Shown here: one piece after another, positions 50,452 to 59,600 of the stretch
Position numbering within the stretch: the first letter of the stretch is position 1
Layout: every line of letters starts with the position of its first letter
NCBI GenBank assembly: GCA_046350655.1
Contig: JAXMAB010000006.1
Location: 186,001-250,000, forward strand
DNA: 64,000 nt
Reading direction: 5' to 3'
Source: JAEUHO01 sp046350655
Lineage (GTDB): Bacteria > Planctomycetota > PLA2 > JAEUHO01
Notes under the pieces: generated by a model
What the model was told of the DNA's origin: nothing
Databases searched by the model: none
What the model saw: only the letters and a program-made list of their open reading frames with translations
Position numbers and translations under genes: made by a program

Positions 50452-50853
50452 ATGGCGAAACACGCCGACGTCGAGATCTTCGTCCGGGGCTGCGAGGACG
50501 CGCGGTTGCTCGCGTGGTTCGAGGCCGTCGCGGGGCCCGCGAAGGTCGCGTGGGAGCGCGAGGGCGCGACCGGGTACGCGACGGCGAAGGGCGAGATCAT
50601 CGTCACGCACCGGATGGAGGACGGGCCGTTCGACGGCATCTGGATCCCGTGGGGGCGGAGCCGGTGGGCGTCGGACGTCGCCTGCGCGCGCGAGGCCGCG
50701 CGGGCGCTCGGCTGCGTGGTGCGGTGCGAGCCCGGGCGCGAGGTGCCGGGGGTGCGCTCGGACGACGACGTCCTGCTCGAGATCGAAGGCGGGAAGGAAC
50801 GGGTCGTACCGGGGGATTTCGGTCCCTCGTCTCCCCCGGATACCGACGGCTGA
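50452..50853 (+). CDS. Conserved-looking small soluble protein, unknown
   Basis: 133 aa, MAKHADVEIFVRGCEDARLL, with an alternating beta/alpha pattern and the segment WIPWGRSRWASDVACAREAA. GGAGG lies 6 nt before the ATG. Two cysteines (GCEDAR, DVACARE) plus LGCVVRCE could pair or bind metal. I do not recognise the family. It precedes the outer-membrane protein by 57 nt on the same strand. Confidence 0.6.
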   Translation: MAKHADVEIFVRGCEDARLLAWFEAVAGPAKVAWEREGATGYATAKGEIIVTHRMEDGPFDGIWIPWGRSRWASDVACAREAARALGCVVRCEPGREVPGVRSDDDVLLEIEGGKERVVPGDFGPSSPPDTDG

Positions 50854-50910
50854 CCCGCCCCGGGCCGCCGGGCCGGCGGGGTCGCTTCGGTCGGCCCCCG
50901 AGATCGGTCG

Positions 50911-51972
50911 ATGGGGGAACGGCTGTGGTGGAGGTCACCGACCGTGGGGCCGGGTGCGCGTGCCGTTCTGCTGGCGTGGCTCGTGGCGACGACGATCGCC
51001 ATGGACGCGGCATGGGCCGACGACCCGATCCCCGGCACGCGAGGCCCGGTCGCCTTCGAGCCCGCCGCCCCGCCCGCCGCGCCGCGGGCCGCCGGCGCCG
51101 CCGCGCCGGCCGGGGACGCGGACGACGGGGCCGAGGCCGCCGAGGAGGCCGAGGCCGACGACGAGGACGACGCGGGCCCGGAGCGCGAGGTGACCGTCGG
51201 CGTGGACGTCGCGAGCGCGTACTACGACCGCGGCTTCCTCATCGAGGCCCAGGCGTTCGTCGTGCAGCCGTGGGTGGCGGTGGACGTGCCGCTGCTCGTC
51301 TGCACCGGCCTGATCGACGACCTCCGCTTCGTCGCCGACGGGTGGGCGAGCCTCCACGACGGCGAGAGCGGGCTCGACGGCGCGCCGCACGCGCCGAAGG
51401 CGTTCTACGAGGGCGACGTGTGGTTCGGGCTCGCGGCGCACGTGCGCGAGCGCCTCGACCTGCGCGTGGACTACCAGCTCTCGTGGAGCCCGAACGGGTC
51501 GTTCGAGCGCTTCGAGGAGCTCGCGTTCCAGGCGACGTACGACGACGGGGAGATCTTCGCGGCGCGCGGCGGGCGGTTCCGCGGCTTCGCCCCGCGCGCG
51601 ATCCTCGCGTTCGAGACGCGCGGGCAGAACGACGAGGGGCGCCACCTCGGGCGCTACCTCGAGCTCGGCGTCGAGCCGCGCTGGTCGTTCTGCGGCGAGG
51701 ACGAGCCCGCGCTCGAGCTGTCGCTGCCGGCGCGCGTGGGCCTGAGCGTCGGCGACTACTACGAGGACGACGCCGGCGACGACGAGACGTACGGGTACGT
51801 CGAGGCGGGCGTGCGGCTGTCCGTCGGCCTCGGCCGGCTCTCGTGCCGGCTGGACGACGTGACGGTGATCGGCACCGTCGGCGGGATCTGGCTCGGCGAC
51901 CATGCGGCCGCGAAGGGCGACGGGCGGCGGTCGCGCCTGCTCGCCGTCCTCGGCGTGGAATGGGAGCTCTGA
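50911..51972 (+). CDS. Putative outer-membrane beta-barrel protein
   Basis: 353 aa with a signal sequence (VLLAWLVATTIAMDAAWADD), an acidic Ala-rich spacer (residues 55-90) and a series of amphipathic strands: EVTVGVDVASAYYDRGFLIE, RLDLRVDYQLSWSPNGSFER, YLELGVEPRWSF, YVEAGVRLSVGLG, ending in LLAVLGVEWEL with an aromatic/hydrophobic C-terminus, as in TorF-like barrel proteins. TRGPVAF near residue 45 comes from a dispersed GCGAGGCCCGG copy. It is followed by the hybrid kinase after 1 nt, so the kinase may sense the same stimulus. Confidence 0.72.
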   Translation: MGERLWWRSPTVGPGARAVLLAWLVATTIAMDAAWADDPIPGTRGPVAFEPAAPPAAPRAAGAAAPAGDADDGAEAAEEAEADDEDDAGPEREVTVGVDVASAYYDRGFLIEAQAFVVQPWVAVDVPLLVCTGLIDDLRFVADGWASLHDGESGLDGAPHAPKAFYEGDVWFGLAAHVRERLDLRVDYQLSWSPNGSFERFEELAFQATYDDGEIFAARGGRFRGFAPRAILAFETRGQNDEGRHLGRYLELGVEPRWSFCGEDEPALELSLPARVGLSVGDYYEDDAGDDETYGYVEAGVRLSVGLGRLSCRLDDVTVIGTVGGIWLGDHAAAKGDGRRSRLLAVLGVEWEL

Positions 51973-51973
51973 C

Positions 51974-54900
51974 GTGGCCACCCGTCGCAAGAGCTCGCTG
52001 CGGTCCCGGACCCTCTGGACGATCCTCGCCGTCCTCGTGCCGGGCACCGCGCTCTTCCTCTTCGTCGAGTACGCCGTCGTGGACCGGAGCTTCGAAGCCC
52101 TCGAGCGCGCGGACGCCGCGGAGGACGTGGCGCGGTGCGTCGAGGCGCTCGCCTCCGAGGTGGACGCGGTGAAGCGCGTCGCGTCGGACTACGGCCAGTG
52201 GGACGACGCGTACGACTTCATGGAGACGCGGGCCGAGGCGTTCATCACGTCGAACCTCACCGTCGAGACGTTCGCGGTGAACAAGCTCGAGGTCGTGTGG
52301 CTCGTCGACCCCGCGGGCGGCGTCACGTTCGGCAAGTGCTACGACCTCGCGACGAAGGCCGAGCGGACGCTCCCCGAGCTGCCCGCGGCGAAGTGGCCGC
52401 TGGCCCACCCGCTCCTCGGGACCCCGGAGGCGCGCGCGGTGTCGGGGTTCCTCCCGACGTCGCTCGGCACCCTCATCGTGGCCGCCCGGCCGATCACGAA
52501 GAGCGACGGCTCCGGCGCCCCCCGCGGGCAGCTGGTCATGGGCCGGTTCCTGACGCCCGCCATCGTGGAGGGGCTCCGCTCGCGCGTGCGCGTGGCCTTC
52601 GACGTCGTGCCCGTGCGCTCGGACACCGGCGTGGACCGCTCGGTGCTCGACGAGCTGCGCGCCGGCACGGTCGCCCCGCTCCGGCAGGTGTCGCGGGAAG
52701 CGCTCGAGGCGTACCGATGGGTCAAGGACGTGCGGGGCGAGCCGTTGCTCGTCGTCCGGGCGACCCTCGGCCGCGAGATCACCGCGCAGGGCCGCGCGGC
52801 GGGCACGTGGGCGGCGATCTACGGCGTGCTGGTGGCGGGCGGCATCCTCCTGGCGCTGTACCGGTTCTTCGGCCGCAACGTCGTGGGGCCCGTCACCGGG
52901 CTCGGCGACCGCGTCCGCGAGATCGCCGGCGACCTCGAGCGCGCCTCGTCGGTGCGGCTGTCGGTGGAGCGTCGCGACGAGGTCGGGCGGCTCGCCGAGG
53001 ACGTCAACCTGCTCCTCGCGAGCCTCGACGAGACCCGCGGGCACCTCCAGAAGGCCAAGGAGGTCGCGGAGGCGGCGAGCGCCGCGAAGGGGCGGTTCGT
53101 GGCGCACATGAGCCACGAGATCCGCACGCCGATCAACGGCATCCTCGGCATGACCGAGGTGCTGCTGCGGTCGTCGCTCAACCCGGACCAGCGGCGGTGC
53201 GCCGAGACGGTGAAGGCGTGCTCCGAGGCGCTGCTCTCGATGATCGGCGACATCCTCGACTTCTCGAAGATCGAGGCCGGACGGCTCGACCTCGAGTCGA
53301 TCCCGCTCGAGGTCGAGGACGTGCTCGAGCAGGCGGTGACCGTCGTCGGGCACGCGGCGGAGTCGAAGGGGCTCTCGGTGTGGGTCCGCATCGAGCCCGG
53401 CGTCCCGGCGCGGATCACGAGCGACCCGACGCGGCTGCGGCAGGTGCTCGTCAACCTGCTCGGCAACGCGGTGAAGTTCACCGCCAAGGGCCTCATCCGC
53501 CTGCGCGTCTCCCTCGAGCAGGAGCCGGGGCAGCGGCCCGAGATCCGGTTCGCGGTGACGGACTCCGGCGTCGGCATCCCGCGCGACCGCATCGCGCTGC
53601 TCTTCCAGTCGTTCCAGCAGGGCGACACGTCGACGAACCGGCGGTTCGGCGGCACGGGGCTCGGCCTCGCCATCAGCCGCGGGATCGTGCGCGGGCTCGG
53701 CGGCCGCATCGGCGTCGAGAGCGAGGAAGGGCACGGCTCGACGTTCTGGTTCACCCGCCCCGCCGGCGAGGCCGCGCCGGCCGCGCCGGCGGCGCCCCGC
53801 TGGCTCGGCCAGCGCGCGCTCGTCGCCGCGCCCAGCGAGGACGGCCGCGGCGCGCTCGCGGCGACGCTCGCCCGTTGGGGCTTCCACGTCGAGACCGCGC
53901 CGAGCCTCGACGCCGCGGCCCGCGCGATCGAGCGCGCGTTCGTGGCCGGCGAGCCGATCGACCTCGCGGTCCTGCGGGTCGAGCGCAACGACCCGGCGCT
54001 GCCGGTGCTCGAGCGCGTCGGCGAGGCGCGGTCGCGCCCGCGGGCCCTCGTGCTGCTCGCGCCGACCATCGCCCTCGACGACCGGCTCGAGCGGGTGCGT
54101 CGCCTGTCCGACGCGAAGGTCGTCGTCGAGCCCCACGTGCCGCGGGCGCTCGAGCGCGCGGTGCGCGCCGCCTTCGAGGGGCCGTCCGACGGCGCCGGCG
54201 AGGCGACGAGCCCCGCCCAGCCGGGCCGCCGGCTGCGGATCCTCGTCGCCGAGGACAACGGGGTGAACCAGGAGGTCGCGCGGCGGCTGCTGACGGGCCT
54301 CGGGCACGACGTCACCCTCGCGAGCGACGGCCGCGAGGCCGTGACGCGGGCCGACGAGGGCGAGTTCGACCTCGTGCTGATGGACATCCAGATGCCGCAC
54401 ATGGACGGCTACGAGGCCGCCGCCACGATCCGCGCGCACGAGGCCGGGACGGGCCGGCGCGTCCCGATCATCGCGTTGACCGCCTCCGCCATCGCCGGCG
54501 AGCGCGAGCGGTGCGTCGGCGCCGGGATGGACGACTTCCTGCCGAAGCCGATCCGCCTCGGCTCGCTCGAGCTGACGCTGCGTCGCGTCGCCGACGGGAC
54601 CCCGCCGCCGCCGCCGCCCCCCCCCGCGGCCGAGCAGGTGGTGGTCCCCGGGGAGGCGCGCGCCGCGGCCTTCGACCTGACCGCGCTCGGGTTGCCCCCC
54701 GAGGAGACCGCGGCGCTCGTCGTGGACGTCGCGCGCACGTTCCGCGAGAACGCGCCCAAGGTGATGGCGAAGCTCCGCGCCGCGGCGGCGTCCGGCGACG
54801 TGGCCGAGCTGGCGAGGCACGCCCACTCGCTCAAGGGCGCGTGCCTCAACCTCCGCGCGCCGGAGGCCGTCGCGGACCTCGCGGCGATCGAGCGCGCGGC

Positions 54901-55000
54901 GCGCGGCGGCGACGCCCTCGTGGGGCGCGAGCGCCTGCCGGCCGTCGAGGCGTCCATCGCGGCGATCCTCGCCGAGGCCGAGGCCCTCGCCGGGCGCTGA
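51974..55000 (+). CDS. Hybrid sensor histidine kinase: CHASE4-HAMP-HisKA-HATPase-REC-REC-HPt
   Basis: 1008 aa from GTG 51974. Two membrane helices (residues 15-35 and 277-297) flank a CHASE4-like periplasmic domain (VASDYGQWDDAYDFME). Then HAMP, HisKA (AHMSHEIRTPINGILGMTE, His about 379), HATPase (NLLGNAVKFTAKG, DSGVGIP, FGGTGLGLAIS), a degenerate receiver (about 612-735, no phospho-Asp seen), a good receiver (VAEDNGVNQEVARRLL, LVLMDIQMPHMDGYE) and an HPt domain (ARHAHSLKGACLNL). A complete phosphorelay is thus in one protein; the output regulator is not encoded nearby. Directly after the outer-membrane-like protein. Confidence 0.92.
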   Translation: MATRRKSSLRSRTLWTILAVLVPGTALFLFVEYAVVDRSFEALERADAAEDVARCVEALASEVDAVKRVASDYGQWDDAYDFMETRAEAFITSNLTVETFAVNKLEVVWLVDPAGGVTFGKCYDLATKAERTLPELPAAKWPLAHPLLGTPEARAVSGFLPTSLGTLIVAARPITKSDGSGAPRGQLVMGRFLTPAIVEGLRSRVRVAFDVVPVRSDTGVDRSVLDELRAGTVAPLRQVSREALEAYRWVKDVRGEPLLVVRATLGREITAQGRAAGTWAAIYGVLVAGGILLALYRFFGRNVVGPVTGLGDRVREIAGDLERASSVRLSVERRDEVGRLAEDVNLLLASLDETRGHLQKAKEVAEAASAAKGRFVAHMSHEIRTPINGILGMTEVLLRSSLNPDQRRCAETVKACSEALLSMIGDILDFSKIEAGRLDLESIPLEVEDVLEQAVTVVGHAAESKGLSVWVRIEPGVPARITSDPTRLRQVLVNLLGNAVKFTAKGLIRLRVSLEQEPGQRPEIRFAVTDSGVGIPRDRIALLFQSFQQGDTSTNRRFGGTGLGLAISRGIVRGLGGRIGVESEEGHGSTFWFTRPAGEAAPAAPAAPRWLGQRALVAAPSEDGRGALAATLARWGFHVETAPSLDAAARAIERAFVAGEPIDLAVLRVERNDPALPVLERVGEARSRPRALVLLAPTIALDDRLERVRRLSDAKVVVEPHVPRALERAVRAAFEGPSDGAGEATSPAQPGRRLRILVAEDNGVNQEVARRLLTGLGHDVTLASDGREAVTRADEGEFDLVLMDIQMPHMDGYEAAATIRAHEAGTGRRVPIIALTASAIAGERERCVGAGMDDFLPKPIRLGSLELTLRRVADGTPPPPPPPPAAEQVVVPGEARAAAFDLTALGLPPEETAALVVDVARTFRENAPKVMAKLRAAAASGDVAELARHAHSLKGACLNLRAPEAVADLAAIERAARGGDALVGRERLPAVEASIAAILAEAEALAGR

Positions 55001-55054
55001 CCCGGGCGCGGGCCGCGCCGCCGCCGCGGGGCCCGGGCCCGCCCGCCGCGCGCG

Positions 55055-56470
55055 TCACTGCGCGGCGAGCCACGCCTTGAAGCCGGCCTCGATCGCGGGC
55101 AGGTCGGCGCCGAACTCCTTCTGGAACGCCGCCGACGCCGGCGACACGTCGTCGCCGCGGGGCTTGCCGGCCTCGGCGCCCAGCGCCGCGCCCTTGCAGA
55201 GGGCTTCCCATCGACGGAAGCGCTCCGTGACGTCCTTCGGCGCCGCCGTGCGCAGGTAGCGGAAGAGCGCCCACGACTGCGTGTAGAACGACGCGCCCTT
55301 CTCCCGCGCGGCGATCAGGATCTTCAGCGCGTTGCCCTTCAGGAGGTCGGCGAGCGGGAGGTAGGCGCCGTCCCCGCGGATCGCCGCGAGGCGCGCCTTC
55401 GACATCATCCCGCCCGCCGTGAGCGTCTTCCCGTCCCACGCGAACGTCCCGTCGCCGCCGAACGTCTCCGCGAACCCCTCCGCGTACCACGACGGCATGA
55501 CCACGGGCGTCACGCCGTACTGGTAGAGGTGCGACAGTTCGTGCAGGCACATCCCGCGGACCGCCTCCGGCGGCAGGTTCTCCGCGCAGACCACGGCCGT
55601 GAACGTCGCGCCGTCGGCGAGCCCCGACGCCGCGGCGAACGCCTCCCGGCCCGCGGCCTTGCACCACGTGCCGTACGACGCGCGGTCCTTGAACACGAAG
55701 AGCTGCATCTTGCGCGTCGGCCGGCCGTCGGTCTCGTCCTCGAGCGCCGGCAGCATCGCCGTCGCGATCGCGTGCACGTCGGCGGCTTGCTCCGCGCTCG
55801 CGACGCACCGGACGCGCAGCCGCTCGCCGTCGGCCTCGAACACCTCCTTCACCTCGGGTGCGAGCGCGAGGAACGCGTCGCGGAGGTACGGCTTGCCGCC
55901 GATCGTGATGGCCTCGGCCTTCATCCGCGCCGAGACGTCGGCCGGGAGCTTCCCCGCCTCGATCACCACCGCGCCCGTGTCGTCGAAGGTCAGCGGCAGG
56001 TCCGTGAGGCGCACGACCGCGCAGTACTCGCCGTAGCCCTCCTCGAGGAGGTCGGCCTTGACGGCGTCGCGCGCGAGCTTGAGGCGCTGGCGCTGCATGT
56101 CGAGCTCGACCTGCCGCGCCTTCTTCTCGTACGTGTCGAGGATCGCCTTCGGCTTCTTCTGCACGTACTTCCAGAACTTGTCGCCCCACGCCCGCATGAG
56201 GTCGACGAGCTTGATCGCGAGCGGGTGCTGCCCCTCGCTCACCTCGACGGCCCGGAGGAACTCCGCGGTCGCCTGCGGCGGGAGGCCCGCGTCGCGGCAC
56301 CAGATCCCGAGCTTGATGTGGGCCGCGCTCGCCTCGAGCTTGATCCCGCGCTGCGCCTGGGCGAAGAGCGCGCGGGCGCGCGCCATGTCGCGCTCGCCGC
56401 CGACGGCGAGCCCGCCGGTCCACGCGAGCACGAGCGCCACCGCCAGCGTCTTGAGCCAGGGGTTCCGCAT
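55055..56470 (-). CDS. Exported HExxH metallopeptidase-like protein (DUF1570-type)
   Basis: 471 aa with a signal peptide (WLKTLAVALVLAWTGGLAVG). The C-terminal half has MCLHELSHLYQYG, an HExxH zinc motif, then SWYAEGFAETFGG with the third ligand glutamate expected in gluzincins, the layout of DUF1570/peptidase MA-like proteins common in Planctomycetes. The N-terminal half is helical (TPR-like, KPKAILDTYEKKARQVELDM). GAGGGCGAGTG precedes the ATG at 56470. Proteolysis is predicted, substrate unknown. Confidence 0.82.
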   Translation of the reverse strand: MRNPWLKTLAVALVLAWTGGLAVGGERDMARARALFAQAQRGIKLEASAAHIKLGIWCRDAGLPPQATAEFLRAVEVSEGQHPLAIKLVDLMRAWGDKFWKYVQKKPKAILDTYEKKARQVELDMQRQRLKLARDAVKADLLEEGYGEYCAVVRLTDLPLTFDDTGAVVIEAGKLPADVSARMKAEAITIGGKPYLRDAFLALAPEVKEVFEADGERLRVRCVASAEQAADVHAIATAMLPALEDETDGRPTRKMQLFVFKDRASYGTWCKAAGREAFAAASGLADGATFTAVVCAENLPPEAVRGMCLHELSHLYQYGVTPVVMPSWYAEGFAETFGGDGTFAWDGKTLTAGGMMSKARLAAIRGDGAYLPLADLLKGNALKILIAAREKGASFYTQSWALFRYLRTAAPKDVTERFRRWEALCKGAALGAEAGKPRGDDVSPASAAFQKEFGADLPAIEAGFKAWLAAQ

Positions 56471-56542
56471 CACTCGCCCTCCGCGTCGGTCGCCCCATGG
56501 TGCCACGGCGCGCCCCGCCGGGGGGCGGTCGTGCTCCCGGGA

Positions 56543-56572
56543 CCGCGAGGCCCGGCGGCCGCCGGGCCTCGC
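56543..56572. repeat. 30-bp perfect palindrome of two inverted dispersed words
   Basis: CGCGAGGCCCGGCGG is followed by its exact reverse complement. It lies between the stop of the small gene (56574) and the start of the HExxH gene (56470), both on the minus strand, and its right flank supplies the last bases before the stop. Same design as the palindrome at 49944-49979. Confidence 0.9.
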
Positions 56573-56573
56573 G

Positions 56574-56957
56574 TCACGGGGAAGGGGAGCGGCGCGCGTC
56601 GGGGGCGAATCGACGCAGGAGCGCATCCCACGCGGCCCGCGCGATCGGACCGGCCCAGTCCTCGGCCCGCGCGAAGTCGTCGGCGCGCGCCGCGAGGACC
56701 GCGTGGTCCCACCGGGCGACGTCGGGTGCGCGAGGCAGGTCGTCGGTCTCGGACTCGATCAGCGCGAACGCCGCGAAGTCGGGGTCGTCGGGCTCCACGC
56801 CGCCGACCTCGTCCCGCAGGCGCAGCACGATGGGCGCGGCGTCCACGGACCGCACGGTGCCCGCGCGCACGGCGTGCAGGCACGCCACGAGCCGGCGACG
56901 GGCGGCGCGCTCGTCGTCCGTCGCGGCGGGACGGTCGGCGCGCGGGCCTCGCGTCAC
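56574..56957 (-). CDS. Small protein, unknown
   Basis: 127 aa: VTRGPRADRPAATDDERAAR then RRLVACLHAVRAGTVRSVDA, DPDFAAFALIESETDDLPRA and a helical C-terminus. The DxDF...F..I.SETD.LP pattern recurs in conserved bacterial proteins of unknown function that I recall only vaguely. GTG start at 56957 overlaps the stop of the upstream esterase gene (GTGA). Copies of the dispersed word lie over both its start (one mismatch) and its stop. Confidence 0.6.
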   Translation of the reverse strand: MTRGPRADRPAATDDERAARRRLVACLHAVRAGTVRSVDAAPIVLRLRDEVGGVEPDDPDFAAFALIESETDDLPRAPDVARWDHAVLAARADDFARAEDWAGPIARAAWDALLRRFAPDARRSPSP

Positions 56958-59014
56958 TTGCGCTCGGCGGCGGCCGCGGCCTTCGCCTTCTCGTCGGAGG
57001 CGAGCGCGGCGAGGAGGGCGGTCCAACGGGCGTCGGGGGCCTTGCCCGCGGCGTACGCGCGGCCGACCGCGGTCGCGAGGGCCGCGCGCGCGAGGCCCGG
57101 GTCCTGCGGGACGCGGTCGCTCGTCTCGACCTTCGGCGCCGCGGCGAAGACGCGGGCGACGACGCCCTTGTCGAGCGCGTCGGGCGGGCCCGCGCCGCCG
57201 ACGTCGGCCCAGGCCCCGACGATCGCGGCGAGCGTGCCCACGCCGCGCTCCCAGTCCGAGAAGCGCATCGACTCGCCCATGCGGTGCCGGTCGAAGTACG
57301 CGACCCACGCGGTCGTGGCCGCGGCGAGCGCCGGGCCGGCCTCGGCGTCGGGCAGGGCGGCGAGCGCGCGGGCCGCGGCGACGGCGAGCACGCTGGTCTC
57401 GCGCCGCGCCTCCGCCGCCACGACCTTGCGGAGGACCGGGACCGCGGCGGCGTCCTTCATCAGGCCGAGGAGCCGGGCGGCGAGCGCGCGGCCGTGGGGG
57501 GAGGCCTTCTCGTCCTTGAGGAGCTTGAGCGCGCCCTCCGCCGCGCCCGCGGGCTTCTCGGCGGCGAGCGCGTCGACCATCGCGACCCCGCGCCCGCCGC
57601 CGAGGCGCACCGCCGCGAGGCGCTCGTCGAGCGGCACGGGCCGGCCCTCGAACGCCGCGAGCGGGTCGCCGAGGTAGGTCTTCTCCTCGGGCGTGACCTT
57701 GCCGGCGAACGACGACCGCGGCCAGACGTCCTTGTGGGCCGGGTCGTAGTTGCGGCGGGGGAGGAGGAACTCGAAGAGCTCGGCGCGGACGGAGTCCGGC
57801 AGGCCGTGGCCCTCGTGGTCGAGCTCGGTGTAGCGGTAGTCGGGCTGCGCGGGGTCGTCGTGGAGGCGCTTCGCCGCGGCGCGGTCGGGCCCCACGGGGA
57901 TGAAGTCGTCGGCCGAGTGGTAGACGAAGACCGGCGTCTTCGTGTCGACGAGCGGCTTCACGTTGCCGTCGCCCGCGCCCGCCATCGGCGAGATCGTCGC
58001 GAAGAGGTCGGCCATCTTCGGCCCGAGGGCCCAGGTGCCGTAGCCGCCCATGGAGTGGCCCGTCAGGTGGATGCGGTCCACGTCGACGTGGTAGAGGAGC
58101 CGCACCTCCGCGATCACGTCGCGCACCAACGCCTCGTTGACGGGCTGGTTCCACGGGGCGCGCTGCGCGGTCGGGCACGCGACGATGACCCCGTGCTGCT
58201 CGGCGAGCCCGCGGTAGAACATCATCGCGGACGGCCCGCTGCCGACGACCTCGTCGCCGTCCTTGCCGTCGGGGCCCCCGCCGTGCAGGCCGACGAGGAG
58301 GGGCCACGTCAGCGCGGCGTCGTACTTCTCGGGGACGTAGAGCGTGTACACCGCGCCGGCGTAGCGGTCGGCGTGCATCGAGAGGGGCACGTCCTCGCGC
58401 AGGCCCGTGGGCATCCGGCCGCTGCGGTGGTAGCGCTCGAGCTCCTCGGGCCGCGCGACCAGGCCGCGGCGCAGCAGGTCGGCGTGGATCGGCTTGCGCG
58501 CCGCGGGGTCGGCCTCGAGCACGAGCTTGCGCAGGCCGCCGACGAGGTCGCCGTCGAGGGACGGGTTGCCGCGCGCGAGCTCGGCGGCGCGCGCGGCCCC
58601 GCCGACGGCGGCGAGCGCCTCGGCGTCGTCCGGGACCTCGGCGAGGAACAGCAGCCACGCCATCTCCGCGTGGGCCTTGAGCTTCGCGTCGCGGGCGAAG
58701 CGCGCGACGTCCTTCAGCGCGGTCTGGTCGCCGGGCGGGCGCGCGCGGAGGCGCCGGAAGAACTCGACCTCCGCGGGCGGGTCCACGTCGAGGCGCTTGA
58801 CCTGGTCGGCGGGGAGCCGCACGACCTCGTAGGTCATGGCCGGGTTCGTCGAGAAGTGGGGGTTGAACACGACCTCGGTCTCGCTGCGCGAGACGACGAC
58901 GCCGCGGACGGGCGGCCCCTTCTTCGGGACGAGCACGTCGGCGGGCGCGGGCGTGGCGCCGGCGACGAGGAGCGCGACGAGCGCGGCGCAGCGGAGGGAC
59001 GGGGGAGGACGCAC
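56954..59014 (-). CDS. Exported alpha/beta-hydrolase (esterase) with HEAT-like C-terminus
   Basis: 686 aa from GTG 59014, signal peptide CAALVALLVAGATPAPADV. Residues 200-440 are an esterase/PHB-depolymerase-like alpha/beta hydrolase: LLVGLHGGGPDG (oxyanion region), IHLTGHSMGGYGTWALG (nucleophile Ser), FVYHSADDFIPVGPD (Asp) and ELDHEGHGLPDS (His). The C-terminal 200 residues are helical repeats (VPVLRKVVAAEARRETSVLA). Predicted to act outside the cytoplasmic membrane on an ester substrate. Coupled to the following small gene by GTGA. Confidence 0.88.
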   Translation of the reverse strand: MRPPPSLRCAALVALLVAGATPAPADVLVPKKGPPVRGVVVSRSETEVVFNPHFSTNPAMTYEVVRLPADQVKRLDVDPPAEVEFFRRLRARPPGDQTALKDVARFARDAKLKAHAEMAWLLFLAEVPDDAEALAAVGGAARAAELARGNPSLDGDLVGGLRKLVLEADPAARKPIHADLLRRGLVARPEELERYHRSGRMPTGLREDVPLSMHADRYAGAVYTLYVPEKYDAALTWPLLVGLHGGGPDGKDGDEVVGSGPSAMMFYRGLAEQHGVIVACPTAQRAPWNQPVNEALVRDVIAEVRLLYHVDVDRIHLTGHSMGGYGTWALGPKMADLFATISPMAGAGDGNVKPLVDTKTPVFVYHSADDFIPVGPDRAAAKRLHDDPAQPDYRYTELDHEGHGLPDSVRAELFEFLLPRRNYDPAHKDVWPRSSFAGKVTPEEKTYLGDPLAAFEGRPVPLDERLAAVRLGGGRGVAMVDALAAEKPAGAAEGALKLLKDEKASPHGRALAARLLGLMKDAAAVPVLRKVVAAEARRETSVLAVAAARALAALPDAEAGPALAAATTAWVAYFDRHRMGESMRFSDWERGVGTLAAIVGAWADVGGAGPPDALDKGVVARVFAAAPKVETSDRVPQDPGLARAALATAVGRAYAAGKAPDARWTALLAALASDEKAKAAAAAERK

Positions 59015-59111
59015 GCGCCGGATGGTACGGCCGGGACGTCGCCCGCGCACGCGCGACGGGTCGAGGGCGCCCGGGCCTCGCGGTCCATGACACGGGACGC
59101 GGCGGGGCCGG

Positions 59112-59359
59112 CTTGACGCAGCCCGGGGCCCGCGTACCGTGCCGCGCGTCCCTCGGAGCCCGTCGTGTCCGCCCGCGTCGTCCGCCCGTGTCCCGCCCAT
59201 CGAATGCCGGCCCTGCCCCGTCCGGGGCATCGGTTCCCCCTGCATTGCGGCGGGTGGGAGCCGGGTGGCACGGCTCGTTCGCGCGGCACGCATCGCGGTC
59301 CCTGACGACGCGACGACGTCCTGACGCCGACGAGAGGCCACCGCGACGCGGTGGCCTCT
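59112..59359 (+). promoter_or_regulatory. Candidate promoter and structured leader upstream of the YeiH-MiaE gene
   Basis: TTGACG (59112-59117) and a weak TACCGT (59134-59139), 16-nt spacer, may form a promoter. About 190 nt downstream is an inverted repeat AGAGGCCACCGCG / CGCGGTGGCCTCT (59333-59345 with 59347-59359) followed by TTG, a possible attenuator about 100 nt before the first ATG. The region between is G/C rich and I could not match it to a known riboswitch. The rest of the 445-nt spacer shows no gene. Confidence 0.35.
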
Positions 59360-59459
59360 TGCGTTCGTGGGCCCCGCTTCGCTCCCCCGTCGCCGCCGGA
59401 CCGTCCCGGCCCGTCGCGACGACCCGACCACGGACGCCGATCCCGTCCCGGAGCGACCC

Positions 59460-59600
59460 ATGTCCCCGTCCGAGCCCGTGCCCGCCTCCCCCGTGTCCGC
59501 CGCGACCGCCGCCGCCCGCGGCGACGCGATCGCGTTCCTCCTGGCCCTCCTCGCCGCGCTCGCGGCGAAGGCGGGCTGGCTCCCCGTGCTGCCATGGTGA
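59460..59600 (+). CDS. Small single-helix membrane peptide
   Basis: 46 aa, MSPSEPVPASPVSAATAAAR then GDAIAFLLALLAALAAKAGW, one hydrophobic helix. Its stop overlaps the ATG of the next gene (59594). It could be a real small membrane protein, a leader peptide, or the displaced N-terminus of the YeiH-like protein after a frameshift. Low support. Confidence 0.4.
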   Translation: MSPSEPVPASPVSAATAAARGDAIAFLLALLAALAAKAGWLPVLPW

